Positions 1-12,562 of a DNA stretch of 64,000 nt are shown one piece after another. The DNA is taken from NCBI RefSeq assembly GCF_050947875.1, contig NC_134570.1, forward strand, positions 230,873,265 through 230,937,264, given 5' to 3'. Origin of the DNA: Dermacentor variabilis (Eukaryota > Arthropoda > Arachnida > Ixodida > Ixodidae). The stretch's first letter is position 1. The number at the start of each line of letters is the position of its first letter. The translations under genes were made by a program, and so were the position numbers. The notes beneath the pieces were generated by a model. The model was given only the letters and a program-made list of their open reading frames with translations, was not told the origin of the DNA and did no database searches.

Positions 1-170
1 TATTATTAATGGAAGTGTACCAATTGAGCTGTTGTTGCTTGCTAAATGAACTTTTGTGTTAACCATGAATAGGAGGTTCCAATTCAGCTTTAACTATGGG
101 ACCTACTTCTGTATACTTCTATCTGTATATTATTTTTATGTAATAATAAAATTGATTGATTGATTGATTA
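1..170 (+). mobile_element. LINE 3' end (CR1/L2-like) with GATT-type tail
   Basis: This is the 3' terminus of a non-LTR retrotransposon, entering from the left edge. It shares the segment reading ACTATGGGACCT-CTTCTGTATA with the 3' end of the minus-strand LINE at 23.3 kb and has the same A/T-rich run after it. It ends in a TAATAAAATTGATTGATTGATT tail of tetranucleotide repeats, as CR1/L2-group elements often do. No coding sequence is left in the window. Confidence 0.6.
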
Positions 171-1484
171 GGTAAGGTGAGAAGAAATGTTAAATAGGAA
201 ATCCTACTGATACTAGTTGGGTAAGCACACAAATGATGACATTGATAATCAAGTGCTTTTGAATGCTTTTGCGTGTATGTTAGTGATATGTTCAGGGCAT
301 AAAATAGTATGTGTCAAAGTGGTGTCTAGATGGCAGTGCCTGCACATGATTAAGCACATGATATATTGATTGTGTGGATGAAATCAGAGGGACTGCACTC
401 TCAATTAAAAAAAAAAGACTGCCTTGCACTTGATGGAGTTAAGGCTTCGTTTCCACATATAACACCAGTTGTCAAGTGCAGAAAAAATTATTTTGGAGTG
501 AGATTGTGATCATCAGTAGTTTTGATTGTGTGAACAGCAAAAAGCCTCATGCATGAGGATATGTCAAAGGGCAGGTCATTAGTGCAAATTAAATACAGTA
601 AAAACTGCGAGGCAACTTTCTTGGAGTACTCCAAATAAAACTGAAGTGATGAGGAACAATAATTTATTAGAGTAACTTGCTGATGATGTGTTGATTATCC
701 ATGGCAACATATAACGAGCCTAGATAGAAAGCAGATAATTTGTTCAGTGGCAGTGAGCAATATGGTTGAAAGCCTTGGAGAAATCTGAAGAAAATACAGT
801 CTGTTTGCAAATTAGTCTTCATGAGAGAATGCAACTCTGTAGTAAATTAATCAAACAGCTGTGTATCGCATGACAAACCTCAGAATGCTGCAACAAGAGA
901 TCTCACAGCAGATGCTGCCATCTTTTCAAAAACAATTTATTTGCAATTTGCACAGTCATCCTTGTCCACTACAGTATCTGAAATACATGCACAGATGCCA
1001 CAACTGTCAGAGTCTGTGCGACGTACAAAGCCTTGCACAAACTGCCAAGCAGAAATGTTGCACAATAGCTTACTACGAAAAACAGCATGAAGATGAGACA
1101 CAAACAAAGGAATCACACAACAGAGCACTGACCTAATCCTGCACAACATCTCAGTGGTTTGCATGTGGGGCTCCCAACTGCACATTTCAACAAGGGAGTG
1201 AAGAGGGAATTTTATTTTTAGCGGCAGTGATAGGCAATTTTTTTCTATTTATCACATGGTGAGAATAACGCCGAAAAAGAGGCAGTTGCCTGGAAACACA
1301 TGCCGCAATGACGTGATGATGACGGCAGTTGTCAAGCATGAAGCAATAAATGGAAATTACATTTTAATTTTGAATTCACACACTTATCATTGCACATTTT
1401 ATGGAGAAAAATGCAAGAGTCGCAAACATCTTCATTTTAATAATGGGAAAGCTGCAATACTTGTGGTTATATGGTGTCAAAACA
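171..1484. other. Intergenic or 5' intronic sequence, nothing assigned
   Basis: A/T-rich sequence with only short open frames without recognisable motifs. There is no tRNA, promoter or exon signal that I can support. If the SGSM first exon lies upstream of the window, this is intron. Confidence 0.4.
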
Positions 1485-1613
1485 AGGATCGACATTTGGG
1501 CTAGTTGATATTGGTTGAACATATTGAAGGGGCAGCGTAAGACGGCGAAGACAGACAGCGCTGTCCTGTGTGTTCCTGCCTTCTGTCTTCGTTGTCTTGC
1601 CCTGCCCCTTCAA
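1485..1613. mobile_element. Fold-back insertion with 12-bp direct repeats
   Basis: An inverted repeat spans 1524-1613: the outer arms TTGAAGGGGCAG (1524-1535) and CTGCCCCTTCAA (1602-1613) are exact, and the inner arms around AGACGGCGAAGACAGA pair with mismatches. A leader beginning GGGCTAGTTG (1498) precedes it. The insertion is bounded by the 12-bp direct repeat GGTGTCAAAACA at 1473-1484 and 1614-1625, which is what a target-site duplication would look like. It is probably a Penelope-type terminal fold-back (inference). Confidence 0.6.
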
Positions 1614-4038
1614 GGTGTCAAAACAGCACCACAACGCTGTTTTTAGAGAGTTTATAAGTTTCTTTCCTAGCCCTTTACCACGATTTCCTTCGAATCTGGT
1701 GTAAATGCACTGGTAATAAATATTTCCAGCAGTAAGTATGATTATAGTTGAGCTGTACATTCATATTTTCAGTTACTCATATTACTCAGTAACCAACATG
1801 AAGTCACGCTTCAATGTGTTCTGTAGAAATAGTATGCGGTTTCATATAACTCACAAGAGGCAGCATGTCACCAGATGAGTGTAGCAGTGTAGTGCTCATT
1901 TAAAAGATAAGGACAATACTAGAGCATCACACTCCATTTTGAAGGAATCTAAACATGGTGATATTGGCCAAATAATAAGATGTGATGTCTAAATCAAGCC
2001 ACCGAATTCGTAGGCTGCCTAAGGCAAGGCATGCTCACTTAAGGATTCATAACTATTTGGCATAAGCGACCTCCTCTTTGTGTTCAGAAACTAGTTTGTC
2101 TGTGCAAGAACAGCAATTCCCCTTGTAGCAGAATCATTCTGAGGGGTCTTCTGCAGCACTCTCTCTCTGCCTGTTGCATTCGAACAAAATGAATAGTTGA
2201 CAGCTTCAAATGGAAAATTCTTGAATCAAATACGAATTGAATAGAATTTCTTATTTGACTTGTATTTAAAATTTAGAATATCTGCACTCTCCTTTTTTGT
2301 TTACGTCCATTTTGCCTGCCACTGTGACAAAAGAAGTAGGGAGAAGTGGCAGGGGGCAAGCAGAGGGGTCAGGAAATCTCTAGCTTGGGTCTTTGCAGCC
2401 TTTGTGCCAAGGCTGCTGTGGTGCATGACTTGCTCACTGGTGGTAATGCAGGGTCGTATCTATGTTGTCATGTTTTTTTTTCATATTATTAATGCATCAG
2501 CATTAGAAGGATTATGCGAACGAAAACCCTTCTATCGGCCTGTGTATGGCATAAGAGGGGAATGGATGGGAGAGGAGGCTAACGCAGATGGAAGGTGAGG
2601 AGGCACCCGATATCACGTGAGAGGGGAGCTGTAGTGCGGGTGGAGGGGGAGAGGGAAGGTCGTATGCCATCCGCTCTGGACGAATGGGAGTGCCACGTGA
2701 CCTTACGCAGAGGTGGTGAAAGAGGAGGTGCATATGTGCGCTGGAATACACACAGTTGGTGTTCGGCCCGTCAGCACATGCACTTTGCTCCGGGGCAAGT
2801 CTGAGCGCGTGTTGTGCTTTCCGATACACGCATTAGTGGCTGAATTTGTGTTCTGTGTGTGGTATAGTTAAAAGTAGTAACGGATGCCATGCCTTCTACA
2901 AGAATACTGTACAACCGTGTGAGTGGAAGAGTGCCAAGACCATGTGACAAAGACGTGCAGCCAAAACAGACGAGCAAAGACAGCGCAGAGGTAGTGGAGG
3001 CAAGGCATTGGCAGTGTGCAGTCAAAATGGATGAGGAGTGGCAAGAGCAGCTGAAGCGAGGCATCGGAAGTGCACTGCGGAGTCTCAAGAAGAACAACAA
3101 CATCCTCTGGCCATTGATACTTTTAATTATTGTCCGTGTCATCATTCTGTGCAAAACGGGAATGCGCAAAGCAAGCAAAATGGGGAGAAACTAATGCTAA
3201 TGCATTACTGTTGCATGGATACCATTGATTGCCCTTATTTTTTTTCATTGGAGCACTGAACCCATATATTGTTGACTGCTGTCTTTACAGAAGGCATAGC
3301 GGGAGTAGGTACAGATAGCGAGTGCAATTGTAATACAGGATTCAGCAAAGTGGATATATAATGTTTTAACTTGTAACATGGTTAGGTAAAAGATTAAAAA
3401 AACTATGAAATGGTAGGTCATGCAAAGAACCATCTAATTCATTCCATAATTCAAGGGCTAAAGGGAAAAAGAAAGAAAATTTGTAGCAGTTAAGGTACGA
3501 CCTAGGCGGTACAATATTTAGTGGGTGCACGTGCATAATGTTGTAAATACAGTCTCATTCTGTTCAAGCTCAAATATCAAATGTGATCTTGTTCTTACTG
3601 CATTGGCACATAACACCCTGCTCTCGCTAAGACTGCTTCTCAAAAACTTTCTCATTTCGTGCGTTAGATGCAACTAGTGTTGAAGAGCAGGATACACAGT
3701 CAAAATACAAAATTAGCTAACTAAGTGAAGAAAAGAAGACAGGAAGCTTGATGTGGAAAATTGCCCACCAAAAAAAGCCTGTGAAAGTTCACCTAAACAA
3801 ATATATTCACTAAAAGCAACTGAATTTTTGAGAGGAAATACATACCAAAATAGTTATGTTGAATTTTGAGAAAATAAATACCAAGAATGATGAACCCTAT
3901 ATACATATAGTAAACATCAGACGCAACATAGAACTGGTTTGGCACTACTGCTGTGAAAATATAGGATGCATTCCCAATGGTGTGTCGGGTCCGCTTATGA
4001 CATGTAAGTATCAGTAAATCACATATATTAAACATATG
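1614..4038. other. Non-coding stretch with one unexplained small ORF
   Basis: No recognised exon or repeat. The segment 2595-3194 is GC-richer and contains a 101-codon open frame (2889-3194). It is basic at the start, has an acidic/basic stretch starting MDEEWQEQLKRG and a hydrophobic run ILWPLILLIIVRVIIL near the end. I do not recognise it and cannot tell whether it is expressed. Confidence 0.3.
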
Positions 4039-4212
4039 CAGTGGAGCCTCGATATATGTAAATCGCTTCAATGTAACTGCCTTTTAAATGGAACACCATC
4101 CTCGTGGTTGGTTTTGTATTCATGCAATTGCATTCAGCTTTGTCTCTCAACTCTTGATGAACGGAGCCAATTTCCCTGGTCTTCTGATGTTCCATTTAAG
4201 GAGAGTTCACTG
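4039..4212. mobile_element. MITE, pogo/Tigger-like ends
   Basis: The 174-bp segment starts CAGTGGAGCCTCG and its other end read in reverse complement starts CAGTGAACTCTCC. The inner parts also pair (CCTTTTAAATGGAACA near the left, CCTTAAATGGAACAT from the right). The right flank is TA; the left flank is TG, perhaps a mutated TA. It has no coding capacity. Confidence 0.5.
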
Positions 4213-4505
4213 TAGTTAACATATCTTTAGCAATGTTCACCACCTCTTATCTGCTGTCTGAAAAAGACGCATCATTTTTATATATGGCTTTACCAGTGAC
4301 AGAGCAACCTCTTGAAGCAGAAAAAGTGCTGAGGTTATCCTCGGTGTTTTATGCTATTAGTCTAGCTAGGTTTAGTACTTGTCTTTACCATCCTTTACAC
4401 TGAAGAGATGCAAGTGCCCTCTTGTGACTATGTTCAGTTTCTCAACCTTGTGGCGAAACAGATGCGCAGATGCCATAATAAGTAAATGGCACGGGCACTG
4501 TGCAG

Positions 4506-4581
4506 GTGAAGCAGATCATGGAAGAAGCAGTGACCCGCAAGTTTGTCCATGAGGAAAGCAGCAGCATCACTTCCCTTTGCG
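4506..4581 (+). CDS. SGSM: SGSM exon 1 of window: start of RUN domain
   Basis: The exon follows acceptor TGTGCAG and ends at donor G|GTGAGT. It encodes [17 protein letters not shown] followed by SSSITSLC, the hallmark N-terminal helix of the SGSM RUN domain. It starts on a codon boundary (phase 0) and ends with the first base of an Ala codon completed by the next exon. The preceding exon with the initiator Met was not found. On the opposite strand an open frame covers the same bases but is a shadow. Confidence 0.92.
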
Positions 4582-5744
4582 GTGAGTGCACAGGACTGGC
4601 TAAAAGACCACAAGGCTCTGTGGCACACTACTTTAACTTTTTTTGTTGGTAATCACTTTCAAGCATGGAAATAGCTTAGAATGGCAAATTAAGTTAAAAA
4701 AAATCTTATCAAGAAACACTCTTCTTGACAGTATTAGTTTCGTGTCATGTTGTCGAGCGTATTAACAGAATGTGCAGTGGAAGAATTAGGACAATGATCA
4801 ATGTCCGTCACTAAATAGAAGAATTGTACTCGCGCATACATCTGCAGAAAATGAAAGTACTATTGGGAGTAATTGGTTAACAATGTGGCCTGTTAAGGTG
4901 ATGTGCACCACTTGTACTGGCTCTAGAGTGCCCAAGCATTCTCACAATCTTGTGTGAAGCATTTTCATTAATTTTTTATGTTGGTGGTACGAAACATACT
5001 TATTAGGAATGCTTAGTTTAGGCATTAAGACTGCAAATTGGAATAATTAACAAGTAAGAAACAAAAATCTGTGCTAAGACGCGTAGATTAAATTTTGACT
5101 TTTGAATCGCCGCCTGTACTCACCGCTATCATTGGCTTGAGTGTTAGTTGTCTTGCAGGCATGAGTTTGCCAAATAAAGAGTTGGTTTTGTGATTCACGC
5201 TTGTGCCACCATCTTATCCTTCAATGTCACTACGGCGTTACAATGTAATGCATGGAGCAGGGATACCTGAAGCTCTTTAGGGTAACAGAACACGGTTCCA
5301 AGTCGAGTAAAACAAAGTTGAAAGCAAAATTATACAGAGCAGTGGGATTATCAGAATTTTTCAGCCATAGGGTGAAGTCGGCTGACACAGAACAAGACCA
5401 TTAGGTGTCTGATCTGGACTGGTTCTAAACAGGTTAATGATGTTGATAGCAGTTGTAGAAAACAACCATTGCAGAAAGAACAGAAGAGGAATGAATCATG
5501 CAGCACAGGCACTGTAGTCACAATTAACGGCTGTATTGTACTTGGTAAAATACATACGTATACACAAAAATACAAAGGCACAGAGTACATGTAAGATATA
5601 TAAGGTGCAACCGCAAATGATGCCACTCATAAATTGCACGTCTTTGTTGTCTAAGGTGAAAACCGTCTGGCCACCACACAAGGCAATATGTATATGAATC
5701 TAGTAGGCCTAGACTAATTCCCAGGCTACTGGACTAAAAAAAAT
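4582..5744 (+). other. SGSM intron sequence, nothing assigned
   Basis: First part of the 2.5-kb intron. A/T-rich, with no exon, repeat terminus or RNA gene that I recognise. Confidence 0.4.
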
Positions 5745-6105
5745 TAAAGTTAGACTCTGGGGATTTTATGTGCCAAAGCCACGATATGATTATGAAGCAT
5801 GCCGTAGTGGGGGGCTCCGGATTGATTTTGACAACCTCAGCTTCTTTAACGTACACAACTGTGGTAGCCCATCAGCTCTGGGAGAATGTGAAGCACGCAC
5901 GAGGGAACCAAGCCAGCTTTGTGATGGTGTGGCCACAACTTCTCCTTGGAGCCCATGCACTGCTTCAGAAACTAATGTATGCTGACAAACCTCCCCATCT
6001 CAACACTGCATGGCGCACGAGCATATCAGAATGCAGCTGCCATAGTCGGGATCTCAAGCACAGCAGTGCAACACTATAACCACTGGATTACTGCAGTAGG
6101 TTTGG
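5745..6105 (-). mobile_element. tRNA-derived SINE (Ruka-like), split by an insertion
   Basis: Read on the minus strand, the right part (about 5990-6105) is the tRNA-like head and the left part (about 5750-5858) is the tail with the family-typical GGGGGGCTCC and GTGCCAAAGCCACGATATGA stretches. About 130 bp between them (roughly 5860-5990) is foreign to the SINE and separates the head from the TTTAACGTAC segment. The two other copies in the window are at 14.3 and 54.9 kb. Confidence 0.7.
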
Positions 6106-7083
6106 GTATCTTATACCTCATGAGAACTTTGGTAATGCAGTGTCATCATCTACAGTGCACGGACAGGCTTGAGCGTGTTGAATTCTTGAGAGCAGCATAA
6201 TTCTGTCTTGGGTTGCATACATTTAACTAGTGCCCCATTTGCCCATATAGCATAATTTCCCACTCATTAGTGATATGGCATATACCACACCGAGGGTACA
6301 TAATACAACTCAACTACAAGCACCCTATCACAAGGGTGTGGTATGGGCCCTTCTCTAAAAGCAGCCCGTATTGTCACGCACAGCATCAGCCCCAAGATTG
6401 CTGGTTCAGAGTACAGTTCTAGGTAAATTAATTGACTGCATCAGCCATTTATTCAATTTTTCTTGTCACTGTCGCCTCTTGGCATGAGACAAATATTGCA
6501 AGGTCTCTCTAGAAGAGTAGGTAAGTCAGTATTGTCAGTTGATCCTGTATCTTCTGCTATTTAATTGATTTTTCCTGCTTGTAAGTGTATAAGTTGACTG
6601 CAGGTGTTGATGACTGAAACGATTGGTTCCAGATGGTGAGTTTCCCTCCATATAAAATAGACTATTCTACTCTAGTGAGTCCTCAAGTGCCACAAAAAGC
6701 TGCTTTAGCTTGTTCAACAGCAGTCTTGACATAAGTGGGATAATGACCTCATGGAAGCTTTTCCTGGATTTGTGTAGTAACTTTTCCGCTTCAATATGTT
6801 GTTTATTTTACTTCATCGTTGCCATGACAACTCTACAGCTTTTTTGGCACAGCATTTGGACAGAAACACTGAGAGTCGGAATAATCCATAACCGCTACTA
6901 CCTTAAAGTACACCTTCTCATTAGAGTGCGCATTCAGAAACTTTGTTGTTGCCACTCTTTTATATACGGGCATTGCAGGTCACACAATATGCTTCATTTT
7001 TCTGCTGTTTCTACCTAATAAACAATAATATGAAAGTACTTAAAGTACACTTTCATCACGACACATGTTTTACTGTCATGCAG
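6106..7083 (+). other. SGSM intron sequence, nothing assigned
   Basis: Second part of the intron leading to the acceptor TCATGCAG at 7076-7083. No coding motif or repeat identified. Confidence 0.4.
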
Positions 7084-7264
7084 CGGCGGTGGATGCATGC
7101 CTGTCGCATGGCCTGAAGCGTCGAGCACTAGGCCTTTTCAAGACAAATTCAACCACAGCACTTTTGCACAAAATGGCAAAGCACTTTGAGCCAGCTGCGG
7201 CCATTGCCCGAGCAGTCACCCAGATGGAAGCAGCAGCAGCCGTGACCTCAGACTCGTCTACTAC
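7084..7264 (+). CDS. SGSM: SGSM exon 2: RUN domain core
   Basis: Starts after CATGCAG and ends at TAC|GTGAGT. It encodes AAVDACLSHGLKRRALGLF and then KTNSTTALLHKMAKHF, the second and third RUN helices, and trails into an Ala-rich, less conserved linker (VTQMEAAAAVTSDSSTT). Enters in phase 1 and leaves in phase 2. The basic KRR cluster after the DACL motif is characteristic of the family. Confidence 0.93.
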
Positions 7265-10076
7265 GTGAGTGCCTTTTCTGCTAGTGCTTAACTTCTAGTC
7301 ACATGTTAACTGATATAGCAACCATTCTCTGCCAGAGCATGTTGTCAGGGCCAAGATGTTCCGTCTAAACTTAGAACAACTTTCTATTAGAGGCCTGGCT
7401 CACTGCTGAACCAAAAAGCATGCTTACCATTTAAAATGTAGAAGGTTGCTCAGAGGGAACCTTCATGTGCTACAATCGACAAAAAGCTTTCTTGACATTC
7501 ACAGCATGACAGCAATGATGAGATAGTAATGACGATTGCACAATGGCATAATTGCGATGACAGCAGTGATAATGACACAAGCACAATGCAAGTGATAACA
7601 GCATTCTGACAATAATGATAGCGTTACAATTATGGCAGTGCGAAAATAGTACCATGGTGGCTCACATGACACAGAAGTGGGACCAAATCCTGGTTGGGGA
7701 CAGATGAAGTTTCTTTGCAACTCCTTCTGCCTGGGAACTACCACGATGATGAATTTGATTACTCATATCACTATAGCTATCACTACAACAATGAACGCAA
7801 AAGCATACTAAAATGTATGGCAACATGGGCATTCATTTGCAAATGATGACGAAGGCAGTTCTCAGTCCTACTACTTTTTGTTTTAGCTTTAGTGCTGTAA
7901 TCGCGCCTTGAAAAAATGTAAGCCCCCCAGGCTGAGAGCAAGCTTTCCTTCGGTGCCAGAGAAATAGAGAGGGAAGCAAAGGTTAACTAGACTTTGTCCA
8001 TGTTTGCCATCCTACACGTGAAAACAGAGAGAGAAAACAGGAGTTCAGGTGAATCATGCGCGCTAGACTAGGCACAGTTGGGACACTTTTCTTCAATTAC
8101 TGAGTAAGTGCTCGTGCGCCTTTCAGGGCTTATGAGTGGCGAAGTCAGGTTGCCCTCTGCTCAAAGCACACGGGAGTCAGGCATTGTTTGAGGAAGCAGC
8201 AACAGCGGCCACTTCGGATCTACATTGAGTGTATATGTGAGCCAGTGATCCCTATGTGATAGCTGTATGTAATAGGAAAGGCTAGTCTGACCCACAGCCA
8301 ATAAAGTAGTATTGTGTGTGTCACACTGTGAGACACTTGTTGGTAACTGCAGTTGAAATGACAAATTGAGGCTGCATAGGCAGTGGTTGTAGCTGTGGGA
8401 AGTATTCCAATAATCCAACATCATTTTACATGTGAGATGGTGAACCTCTCTTGTACCATCCACTCTTGACAGCGGTGTAAGAAGTGTCAGTGCTCCAGCA
8501 TAGGCACATTGGGCAGCATCATTGGCAAGGTTGCTAGCAATGATGTCATGGTGTCCCAGTGGCAGCCAGTGAAAGGTTATACAATGTCTTTTGTCAGCAG
8601 TGCAATGGCAAAATTTAATGTTTGTGTGTCGGAGATTCTATTACAATCCGGCAGCTTACAAATCGGAGCCACATTTGATTCATTGTCTTCGGCACAGCTG
8701 TTTGCCATTTCTGGGTAAGCAAAAGTTGATCAAGAAGCTGTTAGTATGGAATCAGAAGAAGAAACACAGCATAAGTGAGAAACTACTGAACAATGACAAA
8801 AATTAGAAAGAGGTGTAAGGGGTTACTGTGAAAATCGGAAGCTTAGTAGCGGTATGAAGTGAAAGCATGAAAAACGTGGCAAATGCAACGCCCAACAGTA
8901 AGAGCAGCACAGTAGATGTACTATACCATCTTGTATGTCCAGGTCTCTCTTCAGATGGAAGTTCAGTGGCCCATTCTGTGTTGTGCACTGTATGTATGAC
9001 TGTGGTTTGTGTTAGATGTGCCAAGGAATCATTAGCATCCTGAAATGTCATATTACTGCATCGATGCTCTGTCAATCTGTCAGGTGAGCAAACAGTAAGA
9101 CTTAACTATATGTTGTATGCTTGCACTACTAAGGTGGCACACACTGACATGAAAACAAGAAACGAACATGGATCTTGTGCTCTGTTGACCTTGATTTAAA
9201 CTTGACTTCTATATACACTTGCCGAATGCATTTGCGAATTGCAATGGTGATAGCCATGCAGCAACTATTTGTAATGCCTACTTAGTCCATAATTAAGAAA
9301 TTTAACAATAACATCTCTGTAGTTTGCCAAGGACATATATGGTCCATTCATTTCACCCATACAGACCCTGGCATATATGCGAGTTTAGAAGTCTGACACA
9401 TGGCACCAAGAAACAGCTGTATGTGTGCTGACCTTATGTGCAACCCAGGAGTAGCATGAGACACTCAGCATTACATATTAGTATGACACCAATCTCTCAT
9501 CTGCCAGCTAAACCAGGGAGTGTAGGTTTGGTCTGTCATTCGCTGTCGGGAGCTTTCTGAAGCACTGCCAAGGTGGTTCTTAGGACCTAGAAAGGTTGCA
9601 CAATATCTCAATGACATCAGCTAGGTAGCCGTTCCTTACTGTACATCCTGTTCGAGGTGATGTAAGCCCCTACCTGAAGCCACGTATGCATTGCGCAGGA
9701 GGCCACATCTTTTAAGGCCACTTTGTGATGCATTTTGTTGACCTTTACTTCCTCTATTTTGATCCAACCATTTCTGCCAGCTGAGAATTTGGACAGTAAT
9801 CTCTCAGTGAATGGTGACAAACACCATTGGCCCCTACCTTTGCTAAACTGCACTGATGATAATGAGGACTAAAGAGAAGACTTGAGCTTGGCTGGATGGA
9901 AATACCAACCATTTGTCTCGATTATGCAAAACTAGCAGGCAAAATTATACCATTAATAAAGTGTATTACTTCTTTGGGGTCTTTCCTTGGTGTGTCACAG
10001 TGTTATCACAAAGTCCATTATTTGCTTGGCTTAATCCCGGGGTGGCCATTGTCTGTATTACGGTTGCAACATGCAG
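7265..10076 (+). other. SGSM intron, nothing assigned
   Basis: 2.8-kb intron. It contains ATTGTGC/ATGATGA-type low-complexity runs near 7.5-7.7 kb but no recognisable transposon or RNA gene. Confidence 0.4.
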
Positions 10077-10208
10077 GGAGAGCCGCCTGCGCAGCCAAAC
10101 AAGTCGTCGTTCCCTGTGGGCGACGAGCGGGCGATACATCTGGATCAGGTTGGCTCTCTTTGAAAAGCAGTTGGCGAGCATTGTTGACCACTTGGTTCAC
10201 AATTCCAG
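10077..10208 (+). CDS. SGSM: SGSM exon 3: RUN domain
   Basis: Acceptor CATGCAG|G; donor CCAG|GTTAGT. The first base completes a Thr codon from exon 2. The exon encodes a basic, variable stretch (ESRLRSQTSRRSLWAT) then GRYIWIRLALFEKQLASIVD and HLVHNS. The WIR-AL-EK-L pattern is the fourth RUN block in this family. Leaves in phase 2. Confidence 0.9.
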
Positions 10209-10804
10209 GTTAGTTATCACATAAGAACTTGTAATCATAGCTGGACAGTGTTCAACCGTTGACAGTGCTGCTTTTAAATGCGGGAAAATCAGCGTAAAAG
10301 TGACAGTGTGTAGACAGAATGACAAATAGCAGTGCTAAGGATCTGCTGGACACAGGTTGTCCAAGCCAACAGTGTACAGTAATTTACCCAGGATGAACAA
10401 GAAAAAGTATCTTCGTGATTGCTTAAGTTTTCTAAAAAATTACAACACATGTAGCTTTTTTCTTTCTTTCTTATTGTTTGTCCTTACAATAGATCTTGCA
10501 GTTCAGCAGTCTGATGAAATTTGTTGCAAGTTCTTTTGTACATTCAGCAGACATTGCTACACATTTAGAGAATGCTATCATTGTCTTTGTCAAAATTTAA
10601 TCCTTCTTTTGCACTTGAACAAACTGCAACTTATACAGAGAAAAGTACAGTATTTTGATCCTTGCTCAGAAGCCACATGTGGAGCGATGAAAATGGAAGC
10701 CCTTACTAACATTTGAGTGCCTGCTTTGAATCTTTGAGGTTGCTTGACCTTTAGTGTATTTCTCTTGATAAAACAAGGCTTTACATGAGCATGGTCTGTT
10801 TCAG
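10209..10804 (+). other. SGSM intron, nothing assigned
   Basis: 0.6-kb intron, A/T-rich with a pyrimidine-rich run near 10460-10480. The acceptor TTTCAG ends at 10804. Confidence 0.45.
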
Positions 10805-10872
10805 CAAGTACTATGAGAAGGACGCCCTGGTGGCTGACCCTGTCTCTGGGCAAATTCTGGCTTCCCTGCTTG
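10805..10872 (+). CDS. SGSM: SGSM exon 4: RUN domain, KYYEKDALV block
   Basis: A 68-base exon between TTTCAG and G|GTAAGT. It encodes SKYYEKDALVADPVSGQILA followed by SLL, one of the best conserved SGSM segments. The first base completes Ser from exon 3, and the last base starts the Val codon of exon 5. Confidence 0.94.
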
Positions 10873-10928
10873 GTAAGTTGAACTATGTAACCTCAATGTA
10901 CAGTGTCCACATATCACTACTAATTGCT

Positions 10929-11044
10929 GGGCTAGTTGGCTCATCTTATTATTCAAAGTTAAGCTGCAACCAAGGACAGAAAAAATGCTTCGTGGCGGGA
11001 AAGATACTCTTTCCTGCCCTGAAACTTTTCTTTCCACCCTTGGT
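10929..11044. mobile_element. Decayed fold-back element
   Basis: The GGGCTAGTTGGCTCAT leader seen in the other fold-backs of this window lies at 10929. An imperfect inverted repeat follows, with outer arms ACCAAGG (10969) and CCTTGGT (ending 11044) and a centre GGGAAAGATACTCTTTCCTGCC. No clear target duplication is visible, so this is a weaker member of the class. Confidence 0.45.
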
Positions 11045-12562
11045 CACATCTTAATTTTGTGTAATAAGGTGAAGTGTCTAGCATGTAAGAAACTGAGCCA
11101 GCAACTAAAGTCAAATCGCACTTTTAAGGAAGCTACCTGAAGTAAAATGGCGGCTGTAAGGAAGCCGTGGTTTCAGGCTATGGTACAAGGTAGCCTTTCT
11201 TGAATTCCGCAAGAATTGAAAATTTGTTCAAATAAAGATTAGCTTTTATGACAAGGCTAGCCTTTTTGGGCTTCAGGTAGGGGAAGTTCCCATGACTACT
11301 GAGTGCCTGTTTACATAAAACTTAAAGCAGGCAATAACGTAGATGCTGATCACATAAAAGTATTACAACAGAATAAAGAGCTTCCTATAGAAAATATCTA
11401 GACTTGCAGTTTGCTTGGCCATACTAACTAAGTCATAGTTCGCTGCAATAGCACATGCAATTTGCAATGGCATGCTGCAAAAATGAATCTCAATAGAGCA
11501 CACTGCATGTATTGTAAAAAAAAGTTTTTCGTTTTCACTGTGTGCTTAAAGCCTAAGAAATGCTTACAGTGTGTGGCAGACTTATATTTTAAAAGCTTGT
11601 AATTTATTATGTGATTTGATTCTGCTTTCATGCTTTTTTTACTTTCATATGCACCTTGGCTAGATTTATTAATGTGCCCTGCCGAGATCGATAATCATAG
11701 ATTCTGGTAACATGAAAGAATAAAAACAGTAATCCCCATGAGAGCAGGAGTTGGGAAAACGATGCACACATATAGGCAGTGCGTAAACTGAACTGCCAGG
11801 CAGATAATCACTAGGCTGTGCATAGTAGTGGTTGTGATACCACTCGGGCAGCAACAGTTCTTGGCAAAAGCTCTCTAAAGTTCACGTGAATAAAAACTGA
11901 AGCTGCAAAATGCACAATGCTATTTCCAAAATAAATTTTAATGAAATGCTGACCACACTTGGCAAAGATTAATATGCACGTATTTACGTAAGCTCAGGCA
12001 GCACATGAACCCATTTTGTTTTGGTATTTCACATAAAGGGTTGACTTATGCACTGTTTGTGAGGCTTTATTTACCCATTTTAAAATGTGCATATCCCTAT
12101 TTAGAGGCATAAAATGTGCTCGTTTCCATCATTCTGAGATATACTTTTTCTGTCAGCACAATTAATCTCGGGACATATATTGGGCAATAGCCAGTCCCTT
12201 TAGTTCTCTTAATAAACGAATGTATGGTTTTGTCTTTATTTTTACTAGAATATATTGTGCTCCTCTGTTATGGCTAGCCATGCAATGAGCAAATTCTTTA
12301 TGCAAAAAGAAGTGAGGCGTGTAGACAGGACGCAAGAGTAGAGGTGTGGACAACACGAACGCTGACTATCATCTGAAGGGAGCACTGAGGCAAAAAAAGA
12401 AAGAAGACTCAAAACTCATCTGCGCATGCTCTTTCCTCCCTTCTTTTTTGCTTAATGAATCCTTACCAACTAGCTCAGCTTTCTGTCGTTCTGAGCAAAT
12501 TCTTGTATGAGCAAAATTTTGTTGCCGAGTGCTGGTGCAACAGTGCGTCTCGCTGAGCGCAG
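11045..12562 (+). other. SGSM intron, nothing assigned
   Basis: Remainder of the 1.7-kb intron. A/T-rich with no identified element; the acceptor GCGCAG ends at 12562. Confidence 0.4.

Noticed and set aside
3017..3110. Candidate first coding exon of SGSM (LRSLKKN resembles the LL--VKKE start)
   Set aside because: No GT donor follows the LKK codons in the required phase, so it cannot join exon 1 at 4506.
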